A stretch of 64,000 nucleotides of DNA from Cladocopium goreaui (GCA_947184155.2 CAMXCT020001117.1:101839-165838); one strand, 5' to 3'; counted from the stretch's first letter, positions 39,119-49,744 are shown. A program made the numbers and translations. Notes: a model not told the origin generated them from the letters alone.

Positions 39119-41650
39119 GCCACAGCCACGGCGCCGTCACTGAGACTTCGTTGGACTTCTCTGGTTTGCGTGTTGTGGTCACTGGCACTTCTGACAGGGT
39201 TGCTGAGTTCATCCGCTTCGCTGCTGGATTTCAGTCTGAGCGTGCCCCTTCTCCAGGTTCCTCGGCTGGCTCCTTTGAGGCTGTGTCTGAAACACCTCCC
39301 TCTGCTATGCCTTCTTCTCGGGCTGGACTTGGACTTGAGTCCCGAGACAAAAAAGTTTCGACTTTCCCTGGCTGTCCTCAGCGGTTTGTGGCCTTGGTGC
39401 TCGCCTGTCTGGTTCCTCTTTGTCTGGCAGTGACAGGGTGTCTCGTGCTTGGGTGGCTGGACTTTGGGCAAAGGCTGTGTTGGATTCTCGCACCTTCACG
39501 CCGAACCGTTCGCCGCCGCTGGACTTGCGGTCTCGGTTCTACTCCATTGTTCGTGCTGACAATTTGGATTGCCCTGTCATCTATCGTTCCTCTGCACCCT
39601 ACTGGCGTGCCTTGGGGTCCTTGGAGGGTTCCAGCTCCATCTCTCACTCGTTCCCCAGTGAGGTGGAGGCAAGGGTGTACCTGGTTGCAGCAGGTTTCCA
39701 AGAGACCAGCATCCGTATCTTGCCTTGATCCTGGTTGTCATGTCCGTGGATTTGACGGCGGAGGAGGTTTTGAGTTTTGCCAGCTAGGTCACTTTGGAGG
39801 ATGACCTAGAACCCTATGTGCTCGAATGGCCCTCAGTCCCAGGCTCCGATGGAGCTGCCGAAGCCATATGCCTTGTGGTTTTGAAAAGGCAGGGAGGTTT
39901 CCTGGTAGCCCTGCAGCCGGGTTTTGTGCCAGAGGGAGTTTTGCAGAGGGCCGATGCAGGTCAAGAAGCGGGGCCAGTTGGAGCCTCCACCAGTGCCGTC
40001 GTGCCAGGTGTAATCGTAGAGAATGGCATCAGGTCTGTCACAGGTACGTCTTTGGAGGTGGTCTTAGTCGATGTTTCAGCAGATTTGGTTTCACAGATGA
40101 GGGCCACCAACTTAGCAGAAGCCATTGCAGCGCCTTTCGACCCGGAGTCTCCGTTCTCCTTCCAGCTCCTCAGGAAGTTTTGCAAGCTGCCAAGGATTGG
40201 ATCCTAGGCGCCAGCGAAGATTCGGGGTTAGCTTTCTACTCCGCAGAGGGTTTCCTAGAGGCAGAAGAGGGCGAGCTACCTGGCCAATTCCCACTTGCGA
40301 CCCCTCCTTCAAGAAAAGCCAAGAGAGCCACAAAGCCAGCTGTCACGCCTACTGGAGGCGGTGTTCCTGGAGAAAGAGCAAGGCGAGTCACCACGGCATC
40401 ACTGGCAGCGTCTTTGGATCAGCTTTTGGCTGTGGTCCCAGCGCTGTCATCGCAGATCCAGACCCTATCAGAGAAGCAGCAGCTATTGGAAAGCAGGGTT
40501 GTTGCGCCCTCAAGGGCAGGGGCTCTTGGCTTGTCGCAGCCACTATCTGCGAGCTTGGTGCCTGCAGCCGGTGGCGCTCAAGATGTGGCTAAGATGTTTG
40601 CAACTCCGCCCCCAAGAACGAAGGAGCCTGGACTTCTTGGTCTGTCAAAGGCGCAGAGCCACCAACCCTTGGAGCCTTGGAGCTTGCAGCTTTGGAGGAG
40701 GAGAGAGCCCATGCGACGGCGCCGGAGGGGGATTTGGCGCGTGCAGTCCTTGCCCAATCACAGGCCCTCACCGCCTTGCTGTGGCAAATGGCACAGAGCA
40801 GCGAGGACCCGATGATGGACCTTGGTGCGACAGCTTCCAGTGCTACTCGGGGGGCCCTAGGCCGGGCGAAGCTTCAAGCAGAACTTGCCTCTTACTCTGG
40901 GAGCTTCTTCATGTCGGTGCTGAGGGCACTGGCTCGACGCATGCAGCCAGCGACTTCTACCACGGGCTCTGCGGAAGATTTGCTCCGCCGGGGCGTCAGT
41001 GGCACCATGTATATGGAGCGCTTCGGAGGTTTCGGCCGCCACCGGGACTTGGGCCTCATCCTCTTCCAAGTGATGGCGGTGATGGACTTGATGCAGGCCG
41101 AGAACCACGGGGCGGCGAAGGACGCCCTGGCCCTATTGGCCGTTTGCATCGACCAGGCTGTGTGATGGACGGGCGCAGATTCGATCTTGCCGCGCTTTTG
41201 ACTTTGCAAGAGGACCCCCTGAGTTCAATTTACATCAACCACCAGCAGTCCAGCCTGTCAAGGGCCCGAGCCTTCAGCCCTTTGGCGGACCAGAGATGGG
41301 TGACGGTGGCTTTAGCTTTTGTAAAGGAGCTAGGTGTGATCCTGTCAAAACACCTGGAGTTGACAGGAGCCGCGCCTGGAAGCTCAAAGCCCCAGCCTTC
41401 CGAAGCCGCCGCCAAGTCAAAGCCTGTGCCCAAGAAGAAAGGAAAAGGAGGAGGGAAAGCAGCCTCAAGTGGCCAGTGGCCATCAAGCTCAGGAAGGGGA
41501 GGAGGAGTAGCCGATGCACTCCCTGCCAAGAACCAGAGCATGCCTGCCGTTTCATCCCCAGAGGGGCTAGAGCCAAACCCTCTGCGAGACACTATGAGTT
41601 TCACCACCTGGGCCATTTGCTTGCCACGGTGGATTTTGCAGTCGAGGTCT
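39115..41650 (+). pseudogene. gag-like ORF (element 2)
   Basis: Starts MSHSHGAVTETSLDFSGLRV at 39115. Frames change near 39420, 39790, 40190, 40680 and 41160. Segments parallel to element 1 are RVSRAWVAGLWAKAVLDSRT, VVLKRQGGFLVALQPGFVPE, VVLVDVSADLVSQM, SLAASLDQLLAVVPALSSQI (helix), YMERFGGFGRHRDLGLILFQ, and a Lys/Gly/Ser-rich basic end (KKKGKGGGKAASSG). The first third also carries a second hydrophobic stretch, FVALVLACLVPLCLAVTGCL, though partly in a frame that may not be used. It is likely the particle protein. Broken. Confidence 0.6.
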
Positions 41651-43016
41651 GATTTTGCCTGGAACCTTCGACGTACTTTTTGTTTTTCCACGCGGCAGTC
41701 GAAGTCACTGCCTACCACTGCCTTCCCCTTGCCACTGCCGTCTTTGCCTGAAGGTGTTCGAGTTGGAAGTCCCAAGCTGTCCAGGCGGAGGTTTTTGAAA
41801 CTATGCAAGGCACGAGTTTTGCATGTGACCGTTTGTGCACTCAACCAGATGTACCTTGGTCGCTTTCCCACCATGGATGAGCTTGGAAGAAGGCCCAATA
41901 GTTCCCAACAAGCCATAATTTCCCGGCTGCGGGCCTTAATTGCAGTGTGTGGGGCTTCCAACGAGCCATTTCCTTTAGCTCCTGGGAGATCTGGTCCTGA
42001 ATTGAATGCATGTTTGTTTCAGCTGGAGCATTTTGCTTCGCACAGCCCGGAACTGCAGGGCTCCTATACCTAGATAGGCCTGTTGGATTTCGAGAGAATT
42101 CTGCATATGCTGCCCCTTCACAAGTACCCTGAGTTGTTGCCTTATAGGTCTTTGGATGCATCCAGGTTGCGTTTGGTTAACCGTTTGGTTGGAGAAGGGA
42201 AGTGGCCAATGGCTGATTACTTGCGCGGCCCTCTTTGGCTTCCTTTTGTTGAACCTGCAGTTCTTCGGCATGGAATTGAGGTGGATGAGACCTGTGCAAC
42301 AAACTTCGGCATGGAATCATGTGAGGAGTGTGCGAAGCTTATGAAAGTTTGGGATGCCAAGGGCTTATTGGATTTCTTTGCCAGCCCAGTCGAGGAGGGT
42401 CTTTTCTGTAGGGTTTTCAATGCCTTCAAAAATGATCAGGTCGATAGGCAGATAGGGGGCCGCCGCAGAGTAAACATGTCTGAGCTCTCCTATATGATGG
42501 GCCCTCTCGATTCTTGCCAACGGGGCCAATGATGACTCAGCTTCATGTGTGAAGAGGTTTTCCCAGCGTCTTGTTGCATCTGTCACCGATCGGAGGGATT
42601 TCTATCATCAGGCTGCTGTCTCACTTGAGAGGGCTAGGACAAACATGTTGCCTTTCTGTTTTCAGCAAGAAGAAGCGAGAGGAGACCGGTGACCAGCTTG
42701 GATTTGGACTTTCGGGTCACCGGAAGGGGGGGTGTCCCGAGGGGGTCTTTCCTGCTTTCAGCTCCCTCTTCCAGGGTGACCACCTTGGGGTCGAGTTTGC
42801 GTTGTGTGCCCACCAAACCGTCCTTGAGGATGAATGTCTTTTGGTCCCAGGTGAGCAGATTCTCAGTCGGCATGTCTTCCCAAAGGGGCCCCGGTATTCT
42901 GGACTTGTCATTGATGACTATTTCTTTATTTCCCGGGAGCCTTTTCATGCTGAAAAGATTCACACGGCTGCGAGGCACTTGTCAGAGCACGGAGTCTGTA
43001 CGAGAAGGAGCAGCTG
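41650..43016 (+). pseudogene. reverse transcriptase (element 2)
   Basis: A spacer with ARVLHVTVCALNQMYLGRFP leads into 42083-42532, which holds the fingers (LLDFFASPVEEGLFCRVFNA and DRQIGGRR). Motif A (SVTDRRDFYHQ, GAT at 42588) is in a different frame. The frame starting at 42571 carries motif B (FSSLFQGDHLGVEFALCAHQ) and motif C (GLVIDDYFFISREP, Asp-Asp at 42913-42918). All catalytic Asp codons survive, but three frames are needed, so no functional enzyme is made from this copy as it stands. Confidence 0.8.
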
Positions 43017-43590
43017 ATGGGTTCCTCCGAGAAAGATGTCCATGCGGAGTCTGTCTTTAAAGCAGCTGGTGCTGAGGTCGTGTCCGATGCCAGGTCTGTA
43101 CGGTCTGGGTTCGTCACTGTCGGTGCACCTCTTGCCAAGCATCTTGCTCTGTCGGTCATGTCCCTGAGAGCAGCCCGTTTGCCTGGACTCACCCCAACGC
43201 TTGCTGCCCGTTTGGCTGGGAACTGGATTTCCGTTCTCTTGTATCGCCGTTGTCTGGCTTCCTTGCGGAAAGCGTTGACCCTCAGGTCATTTTGCCTCTG
43301 CCTCGAAGAGTCTGTGTGGAACTCTCCCTTCTCTCTGCCCTGACTCCTTTGATGTGCTCCAACCTTGCAGTCGATTACCTTGGTTCTGCATTTGCTTCCG
43401 ATGCTTCGCTTGCGAAAGGTGCAGTTGTGAAAGCCTCGGTGCCAGAGGAGCTCTCCAAAGAAATCTGGCTTGACTCAGACAAGAAGGGCCACTACGTTGT
43501 CCTTGAGAATGGGGCCAGGGAGATATTGAGGCATCTTGGTGAGACTTTTGAAGAAGCCCAGGCTCCTCCGCTTGTGAAGCCGAAGGCGTC
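43017..43590 (+). pseudogene. RT thumb and first part of RNase H (element 2)
   Basis: A thumb-like frame (43017-43343) is followed, after a frameshift, by LAVDYLGSAFASDASLAKGA with the first RNase H Asp (GAT at 43400). The frame continues without a stop through a linker (HLGETFEEAQAPPLVKPKAS) straight into the methyltransferase-like domain. The fusion is therefore physical in this copy, over 43250-43951. Confidence 0.75.
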
Positions 43591-44165
43591 GCCTCTTCTC
43601 TACTTCGACTTCGTTGAGATCTGTGGCGGGGTTGGCGCTGTGAGTGAGGCTGCACGTGGACTTGGACTTTCTGTTGCACCTCCGCTGGACTTGACGGCTT
43701 CCCGACATTATGATCTCACCGATCTCAGGCTCCTTGAGTGGATCATTTATATGATCGAGCAGAGGCGCTTCCCTGCTTTCTTGCTTGAGCCTCCCTGCAC
43801 CACTTTCTCCCCTGCGGCTCATCCTTGCCTGCGGTCCTACAAGTTGCCCTATGGTTTTTGTCGTGAGAACCCGCGCGTTATTCATGGCAACACTTTGGCT
43901 TTTCGGTCCTTGGTTCTGCTTCGTGTCGGGCGGAGACATAGGTGGACTTGAACAGCCGAGACGCTCAAAGATGGCTTGGCTGCGTGAGTGGAGGTCACTC
44001 GTTAGGTCTGGTGATTTCTTGGAAGCTGTTCTTGCTGCGTGCCAGTTTGGGTCCCCTCACCAAAAGGAGTTTCGCTTCTTGGTGCATGGACTTTTAGAAG
44101 AACTTGAGAGGAGGTGCACCAGGGATCATGCTCATGTTAGGATTCAAGGCAGCTACACAAAATAG
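43591..44165 (+). pseudogene. C5-methyltransferase-like domain (element 2)
   Basis: YFDFVEICGGVGAVSEAARG (motif I-like), APPLDLTASRHYDLTDLRLL, EPPCTTFSPAAHPCLRS (motif IV-like, Cys TGC at 43796), then GNTLAFRSLVLL. After a frameshift near 43940 come GLEQPRRSKMAWLREWRSLV (ENV position), CQFGSPHQKEFRFL, and CTRDHAHVRIQGSYTK closed by a TAG. It matches element 1 motif by motif, with GGVG being closer to a canonical SAM loop. No target-recognition domain was recognised. Confidence 0.6.
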
Positions 44166-44188
44166 CATCAGCCATCTATACCCCTGAG

Positions 44189-44630
44189 ATGGGCTTGCAC
44201 CTCGCTGTCGCTTTCAAGAATGCCTTGCGTCGGGTCGATTATCTCTTTGCGTCTGGATGGTCTGTGTCTGGCCTCGAGTCTGTTGTAGCGAATGGCATGA
44301 TGCTGACCTCTCAGTGGACTCAGGTTGCTGCATGGGAGTGGAGACGGTCGCCCCACATCAACGTTCTTGAGGTTTCGGCTGCCCTTCGTGTGTTGGTTGA
44401 GGTTCTCCCATGTACGTTTCCTGTCGTTCATTGACTCAGCTGTTGCAAAGGGAGCTTTGGCAAAGGGCAGGTCCACCTCAAAGCTTCTTCAGCCGCTCCT
44501 TCGCCGTGCCTGTGTGTTGCAGCTTGCCTTTGACTTGTACCCGGTTTGGCCTTTCTGTCCCACACGACACAATACAGCTGACGGCCCAACTAGGGATGTC
44601 GTTGTCCGTGAAATGAGCGAGAAGAGCATC
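44189..44630 (+). pseudogene. second part of RNase H (element 2)
   Basis: WEWRRSPHINVLEVSAALRV has the Glu (GAG at 44369). After a frameshift, FLSFIDSAVAKGALAKGRST has the second Asp (GAC at 44433). FCPTRHNTADGPTRD has the last Asp (GAC at 44580). All are typical of the DIRS-type RNase H C-terminal two-thirds, and all lie downstream of the methyltransferase-like domain. Confidence 0.75.
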
Positions 44631-45047
44631 CGTAGTGCTGAGGGCGTTGACTTCAGAGCCCTGCGCATGGTTGGTTTGAAAAGAGTCGCAGCAAACTGGA
44701 TTCGTCTGTTGCTCATTGTTTCGTCCTGTGGCGGTGTTCAGGGCTGTGCCGTGGGCTCAAACCTGTCTTTTGTCTTGCCTACCTGGCCTGATTTTGGAGC
44801 ATGGCTTTCGCAATGGACTTTTCCCATTTGGGTGCTCACTGTCACTTGGACTTTGTCTGCCGCTGTTGACCTTTTTCTCGGTCTCTGCAACTCCCTCTTA
44901 GCTTTGGCAGGTCTCTGTGTTGGCCTATGGACTTTGTCTCGTTTCCTGTCGGCACTCAAGACCAGTCATGTCTTCTGGACTTTCCCTGTCTTTTTGAGCC
45001 TTGCACCTAGCCACGGGTTTTTGGACTTCCGGTGGCGCGCATGTGCC
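44631..45047 (+). pseudogene. hydrophobic linker before YR (element 2)
   Basis: In the RNase H frame the sequence runs through ANWIRLLLIVSS, then FPIWVLTVTWTLSAAVDLFL and GLCNSLLALAGLCVGLWTLS, which would form two or three membrane helices. Element 1 has hydrophobic segments at the corresponding place without close sequence match. Confidence 0.45.
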
Positions 45048-46110
45048 ATGGAGCCGCTGTCTGCAGCCGAGCGTCGCCAAGCGGATGAGAGGGCGGGAGC
45101 TCTCCCTACTGGCGATAGAGTCGCTCTGGATCTGACAAGGAAAAGAAGGCGCAAGCTGCTTAATTAGGGATTTTCAGAAGTGGCTTTGGCAGGTGAAAGG
45201 GGTGTCTCTCCTTTATCTTTTGAGGGAGAGACCAGCAGACCCAGAAAAGATCTGTCACTGGTTGGTAACCTATGGTCAGGAACCTTACAGAGCGGGAAAA
45301 GCCTATGGGATCTATGCTGAGACCATCAATAGTGTTGCAGCTTCACGGCCCCAGGTTAGGAAACAACTGACTGCTGCATGGGACTATGCTTTTTCCTGGG
45401 TGTTGGAGGAGCCGTTCTCACATCACCCGGCGCTACCCGCTACGGTGCTGCTGGCGATCATGTCGGTTGCACTTTTGTGGGGATGGTTGACTGAAGCAGC
45501 AATTTTTGGGCTTACGTGGGCTGGCATTTTGAGGATTGGGGAAACCCTTCAAGCGACACGGTCAAACCTGATTCTGCCTAGGGATGCAGTTGCTCAAGAT
45601 ACGCCAACCGAAAACCAGGGGAAGCATGCGAAACATCAGGCCGCCAGAGTTGATCCAGCAGACATTGTTGCTTTGCTTGATTTGGCTTTTGCACGGGCTG
45701 CCCCAGAGAGCAAACTCTGGCCGGGATCAGCGGCTACTCTGAGGCGAAGATTTGGAGATTTGATGAGAGCTCTATACAGCTGCCTGATGAGAGTTCTGGC
45801 AGACATCGGGCGTTTGATTTGTCGTCATTGCGTCCTGGAGGAGCAAGTCACCTGTTGAACGCCTGCGAGGACTCGGAAGTAGTCCGTAGGCGTGGCCGTT
45901 GGGCGACTGTCAAAACGATGGAGATATACCTCCAGGACCCCAGGAGGTGATTTACGTGACATACGTTGAACGCCTGCCGAGCTCCACAAAGAACCTGATC
46001 AACGTTGCAGCCTCAGGTTTCCCAGACTTGCCCCAGAAGGCCAAGATTTTTGTTGATTCAAACATACCATGCACTACATGGGTTTTCGAGGTAGAGGGGA
46101 AAATTTGGGT
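45048..46110 (+). pseudogene. tyrosine recombinase (element 2)
   Basis: The start ATG at 45048 opens MEPLSAAERRQADERAGALP. After a stop at 45165 the frame 45193-45858 gives YGIYAETINSVAASRPQVRK, FGLTWAGILRIGETLQATRS (first Arg, 45532) and a core. A frameshift near 45810 leads to FDLSSLRPGGASHLLNACED SEVVRRRGRW (second Arg, 45831) and MEIYLQDP with the nucleophile Tyr (45927). The residue where other YRs have His is Ser. A C-terminal extension (KAKIFVDSNIPCTTWVFEVE) continues to B1. It would integrate circular cDNA. Confidence 0.75.
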
Positions 46111-46114
46111 GGCA

Positions 46115-46205
46115 ATGGATGGACAAACGCAGCTTTTGGTGCTGAACATATGCACCGCTGCAGTGAACCAAATCAGCAGCGTGGAAACAGGAGGGAAGCC
46201 AACTT
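46115..46205 (+). repeat. split direct repeat B1 (91 bp)
   Basis: Matches 46293-46383 at 90 of 91 positions. It starts ATGGATGGACAAACGCAG and ends GCCAACTT, directly adjoining A2. Confidence 0.9.
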
Positions 46206-46249
46206 GTCTTCAAGTTCGCGACTGCATGGTCATGGTGCTGCTCAAGGCT
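46205..46249 (+). repeat. split direct repeat A2 (45 bp)
   Basis: Identical copy of A1, adjoining B1; it is followed by a 43-bp unique spacer before B2. Confidence 0.9.
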
Positions 46250-46292
46250 CCCACCCGAGGAGCCCACCCCCTTGAGCATGTCACCTCTCAGC

Positions 46293-46383
46293 ATGGATGG
46301 ACAATCGCAGCTTTTGGTGCTGAACATATGCACCGCTGCAGTGAACCAAATCAGCAGCGTGGAAACAGGAGGGAAGCCAACTT
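46293..46383 (+). repeat. split direct repeat B2 (91 bp)
   Basis: One mismatch to B1 (T for A at the twelfth base). It ends exactly where a TATATATA tract begins, marking the right end of element 2. Confidence 0.9.
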
Positions 46384-47150
46384 ATATATATATATGTATA
46401 TACATACAATACAGACACCTATATTTAAATTGCAACTGTATCTCTTGTTTTGGAGACTTGTGAAAGCTTTATGGAGACTTTGAAAAAACCGCATCATATT
46501 TGAGAGAAGAAGAGAGCATAGGAGTTATGTCGTTGCTCCAACCTGAGTATTTCAAAGGACCCCAAACAGTGAGCGTCATGGCCACCAGACAGTTGACAAA
46601 CACCTGTGTGGGACATCGGAAGCCGCTCCTAAAAGGGCACCCTTGCAAGCATACTCCATTTGAAGACAAGTCCTGCTTTCTCTTGTGCGGAACTCTCATG
46701 ACATCCTCCTGTAAGACACTCTTGTCAGACAAGAGTATTGTAGGACGCGCACGTTTCTTGTGACTCTCTTGAGACTCCTTGCGTGACACTTTGGTGTGTC
46801 ATGTCAGGCAGTCTTGTAGGATACTCTTCCGGGACTTGTAGGACACTTCCTGGGATGCTCTTCACAATGCGGGACATTGGAAGAAACTGTAGGGCTGTAG
46901 GATTACTGTAGGAAATCCTTGGAGGACTTGGAAGACACAATGATACCTACGGTGGGACCCTCTGCGGGGACGCTCTGATGGCACACTCTGACACACTCTT
47001 TCGGACACCTTTGGGAGACAGTGTTTTGTTTGGAGGCTTTGATGAGACAACCAGACACCCCCGGAAGAGACTATTGTCAAAGGAAGTTCGTAGAGAAGCT
47101 CCGAGTTGCGGATGACTGCAATGGTCAAGAAGTCGTAAGTTCAGTTGGCT
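46384..47150. other. TA tract and diverged GGACACTCTTG repeats, no gene
   Basis: A short TA/GTATAT tract is followed by unique DNA. From about 46690 there are loosely repeated words such as GTAGGACACT and GGGACACTCTTG at irregular spacing. No motif in any frame. Confidence 0.5.
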
Positions 47151-47224
47151 TGTCCTGAAGTGGAGAAGCAGTCTGGTTGGCTGGTAGAGAAGTAGCTTGG
47201 CTGGTCCTGAAGTAGAAAAGTAGC

Positions 47225-47450
47225 TCAGAAGTCTGAAGTGCTGTGGGCTGAGTAGAATAGAGTGGAGTAGAGTAGAGTAGGATTCGAGTAGAGGAGGAGA
47301 AAAGGTCGAGAAAAGGTTTAGAGGAGATTGAGCAGAGGTCGAGAAGGTTGAGAAGGTCGAGAAGAGGTTGAGAAGAGTAGAGCAGAGCAGAGCAGAGTCG
47401 GGCAGCGTAAAATAGAGCAGAGACAAGAAGAGTAGAGTAGAGTAGTGGAA
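47225..47450. repeat. GAGTAGAGTA / GAGAAGGTCGA repeats
   Basis: AGTAGAGTAGA pentamers and 12-15 bp GTCGAGAAGAGGTT units, purine-only on plus. Confidence 0.8.
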
Positions 47451-47819
47451 CTGAGGTCTCAAAGTGATTTTTCTCTTTTGTTGTTGATGCTGCAATATGC
47501 TATTTCGAAAGTGCAGAGCTACTTTGTGGACTGGAACAGCTGCATCAAGGCTTCCTTGGTGCTGCCTCTGCGCGCGTCGTTCTGTGGTCTTTTGCAAGTG
47601 AACCTCGTAAATCGTAATGGAATGGCTGCATCAAGGTTGCGATGATGATATTCTGGTCACTTTTCTACTTTTTTTTCTCATTTTTGGCGTTGATCATTTT
47701 TCTTCTGTAATTTCTTTGAAAAAAACAAAATCGTACTTTTCTGCTTTGGCGCCGTGATCCGGTTTTGAAGCTGCAGCTTTTGTTGCCGCAAACAATAGTT
47801 AAAGTCGTGGCGCTCAGAC
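47451..47819. other. no gene recognised
   Basis: Unique, T-rich between 47640 and 47720. No coding support. Confidence 0.4.
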
Positions 47820-47824
47820 GAATT

Positions 47825-48210
47825 GATGAGAGGTGAGAAAGTGGAGAGGAGGTGTCAAGAGTTCAGAAGAATTGAGAAGAGGTAAAAAGAGTTGAAAAGA
47901 GGTGAGAAGAGTTGAGAAGATGTGAAAATAGTTGAGAAGAGGCGGGAAGAGTTGCGAAGAGCTGACAAAATTTGAGTAGAGTTGACAAGAATTGAGAAGA
48001 GTTTAGAAGAGGTGAGAAAAGTTGAGAAGGATTGAGGCGAGATGAGAGGAGTTGAGAAGAGTTGACAAGAATTGGGAGGAGCTGAGCTGAGGGAAGAGAT
48101 GAAAAAACTTGAGAGGGAGAAGGGTTGAAAAATGTTGAAAAAACTGAGGTGAACAAACTTGGGAAGAGCTGAGATATCTGAGATGAGGCTAGAGCTGCTG
48201 CAAAGACCTG
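47825..48210. repeat. GTTGAGAAGAG repeat field
   Basis: Imperfect 12-bp and 24-bp units of GAGAAGAGTTGA with substitutions. It resembles the 47225-47450 tract, suggesting a common origin. Confidence 0.85.
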
Positions 48211-49740
48211 AGATGAGGGAGTTGAAACTTCCACCCTTTTCGTGGCTTTACTTATCTTTACTTGCAAACATTGGAAACCCACTAAATATATCTAAATATT
48301 GCGTCTGCCATGAGTGAAGCTCAAGGTTGTGCGCTCAGTGCGCTCGCTACGAAAACTGACAATGGAAATTCACCAAACTCTGTGGCCTAAAACAGAGAGC
48401 TATGAGCTATACCAAAAAAACATTTCCGAGTCTTCCTGTAGCAACGTGCAGAACATATTTTGGCATAGGCGTAGTCCAGTGTCACGAGGTTTTTACAAAG
48501 TACTGCAAATGCAAATGCACCCGAAATCATCCCCACGTTGTCAAAAAGTGAGACAAAGTGAAACATAGTGCGACATACTGAGACTTGACAAAATGAGCTG
48601 GAGGTTTCAAGACATCGTTCAAATCCACGAAGTATTGTGCCTGGCAAGAAAAATGCATCTTGCCAGGACCTCTTAAACCGACCCAAGCGAACTGTGGCAA
48701 CATGAACGAAATGCTACGCTTGCCATGACGTGACTTCAGATCCGAAAATGGACATGGCACCACATCGCGAGAACTCCTTGGATACAGCACCTTACCAGCG
48801 CCGTTTTTCGCATTAGCCTGCCGGTACAGTCGAAACGCATTACGAACTTGAAAGTCATTTTACCCGGCAACCATGATACAGTGGATACCGCCAGATTTTT
48901 GAAGTTTTTCTTGTGTTGTTCCTGCCATGCAAACTACCTGTGAATGACCTCAAGCAAGAACCTCCTCCTTACTCTGGCTGAGAAAGCCCCTTCGAAACCA
49001 CACCGTTCCGGGAAAATGGTTTCTGGTTACAGATTATAATCAACATCGTTTGCAGGTCGCTCCTGGTCAAGCAATGAACCAACATGGTCTTGACCTCAAT
49101 GCCAAAAGAATATTGAGCAGTCTGAGCAGGGGCACATGTAACATGTCCTTGGAAATCCAGAGGCTGTTTGCAATTGGGAACCTGAGACTGGCGAAGTCGG
49201 TTTCAGCATTCTTGAAACATGGAAGTGCCAAGCTTGCGAGAGGCCCGATGCAGACAAATCCTCAGCTCTTTCAACAGGCTCTGTCTGTCTGCCTATTTAC
49301 TGTGTATTCAGTTGTATTCACATGTACACAAAGACACAAGACACCGAGTTGCGCCATGAAATCTTTGTCGATCTGTTTTTGGGGTCCAGTACTGAGGTGG
49401 GCAGTCTCCGAATCAGCCCTTGTCTCTGCTTTCGATCTGTGTATTCGCTCCACCTCGGGTCTTAGTCCGTCCACCAATAAATAGCAGATGCCACTAAAGA
49501 CTACAGAAACAGGATGCAGATCGAAGTACTGACATTCAAAGTGTGACAATAAAGTTTTCAATAAGGCCTGTAAAAATCAGAAGTTTATCTGTTAGCCATA
49601 GGCTAACACCGCCTCCAGGTTGACCCTAAGCTGACAATGGACACACCCTTTGAACGCCCTGATCCATGTTGACCTGTTCTACGTCTGTTAGCCACCTAAA
49701 CAACAAGAATCAGGATCTGCGTCCCGAGAGGAGCTTGCAC
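48211..49740. other. no gene recognised
   Basis: Unique DNA. A 144-codon frame at 49050-49484 has ordinary composition but no motif, homologue or splice evidence. AGTGAGAC/ACATAGTGAGAC words repeat near 48545-48590. Confidence 0.4.
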
Positions 49741-49744
49741 CGAG

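Larger units (their letters stand above)
38789..46383 (+). mobile_element. YR retrotransposon with split direct repeats, element 2
   Basis: Complete in layout: A1 repeat, leader ORF, gag, RT, RNase H first part, methyltransferase-like domain, RNase H second part, hydrophobic linker, YR, then B1-A2-B2. This A1-ORFs-B1-A2-B2 plan is the PAT/Ngaro type of YR element end. Both borders are TA tracts (38757-38788 and 46384-46400), and there is no target duplication, as expected for recombinase-mediated insertion. A repeats are identical and B repeats differ once, so insertion may be recent, yet the coding region has about ten frameshifts. That suggests it may depend on helpers or that the repeats are conserved by conversion. 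Confidence 0.85.

Noticed and set aside
49050-49484. 144-codon ORF in otherwise unique DNA
   Set aside because: Composition is normal but there is no motif, homologue or splice context that I recognise; length is compatible with chance in 64 kb.
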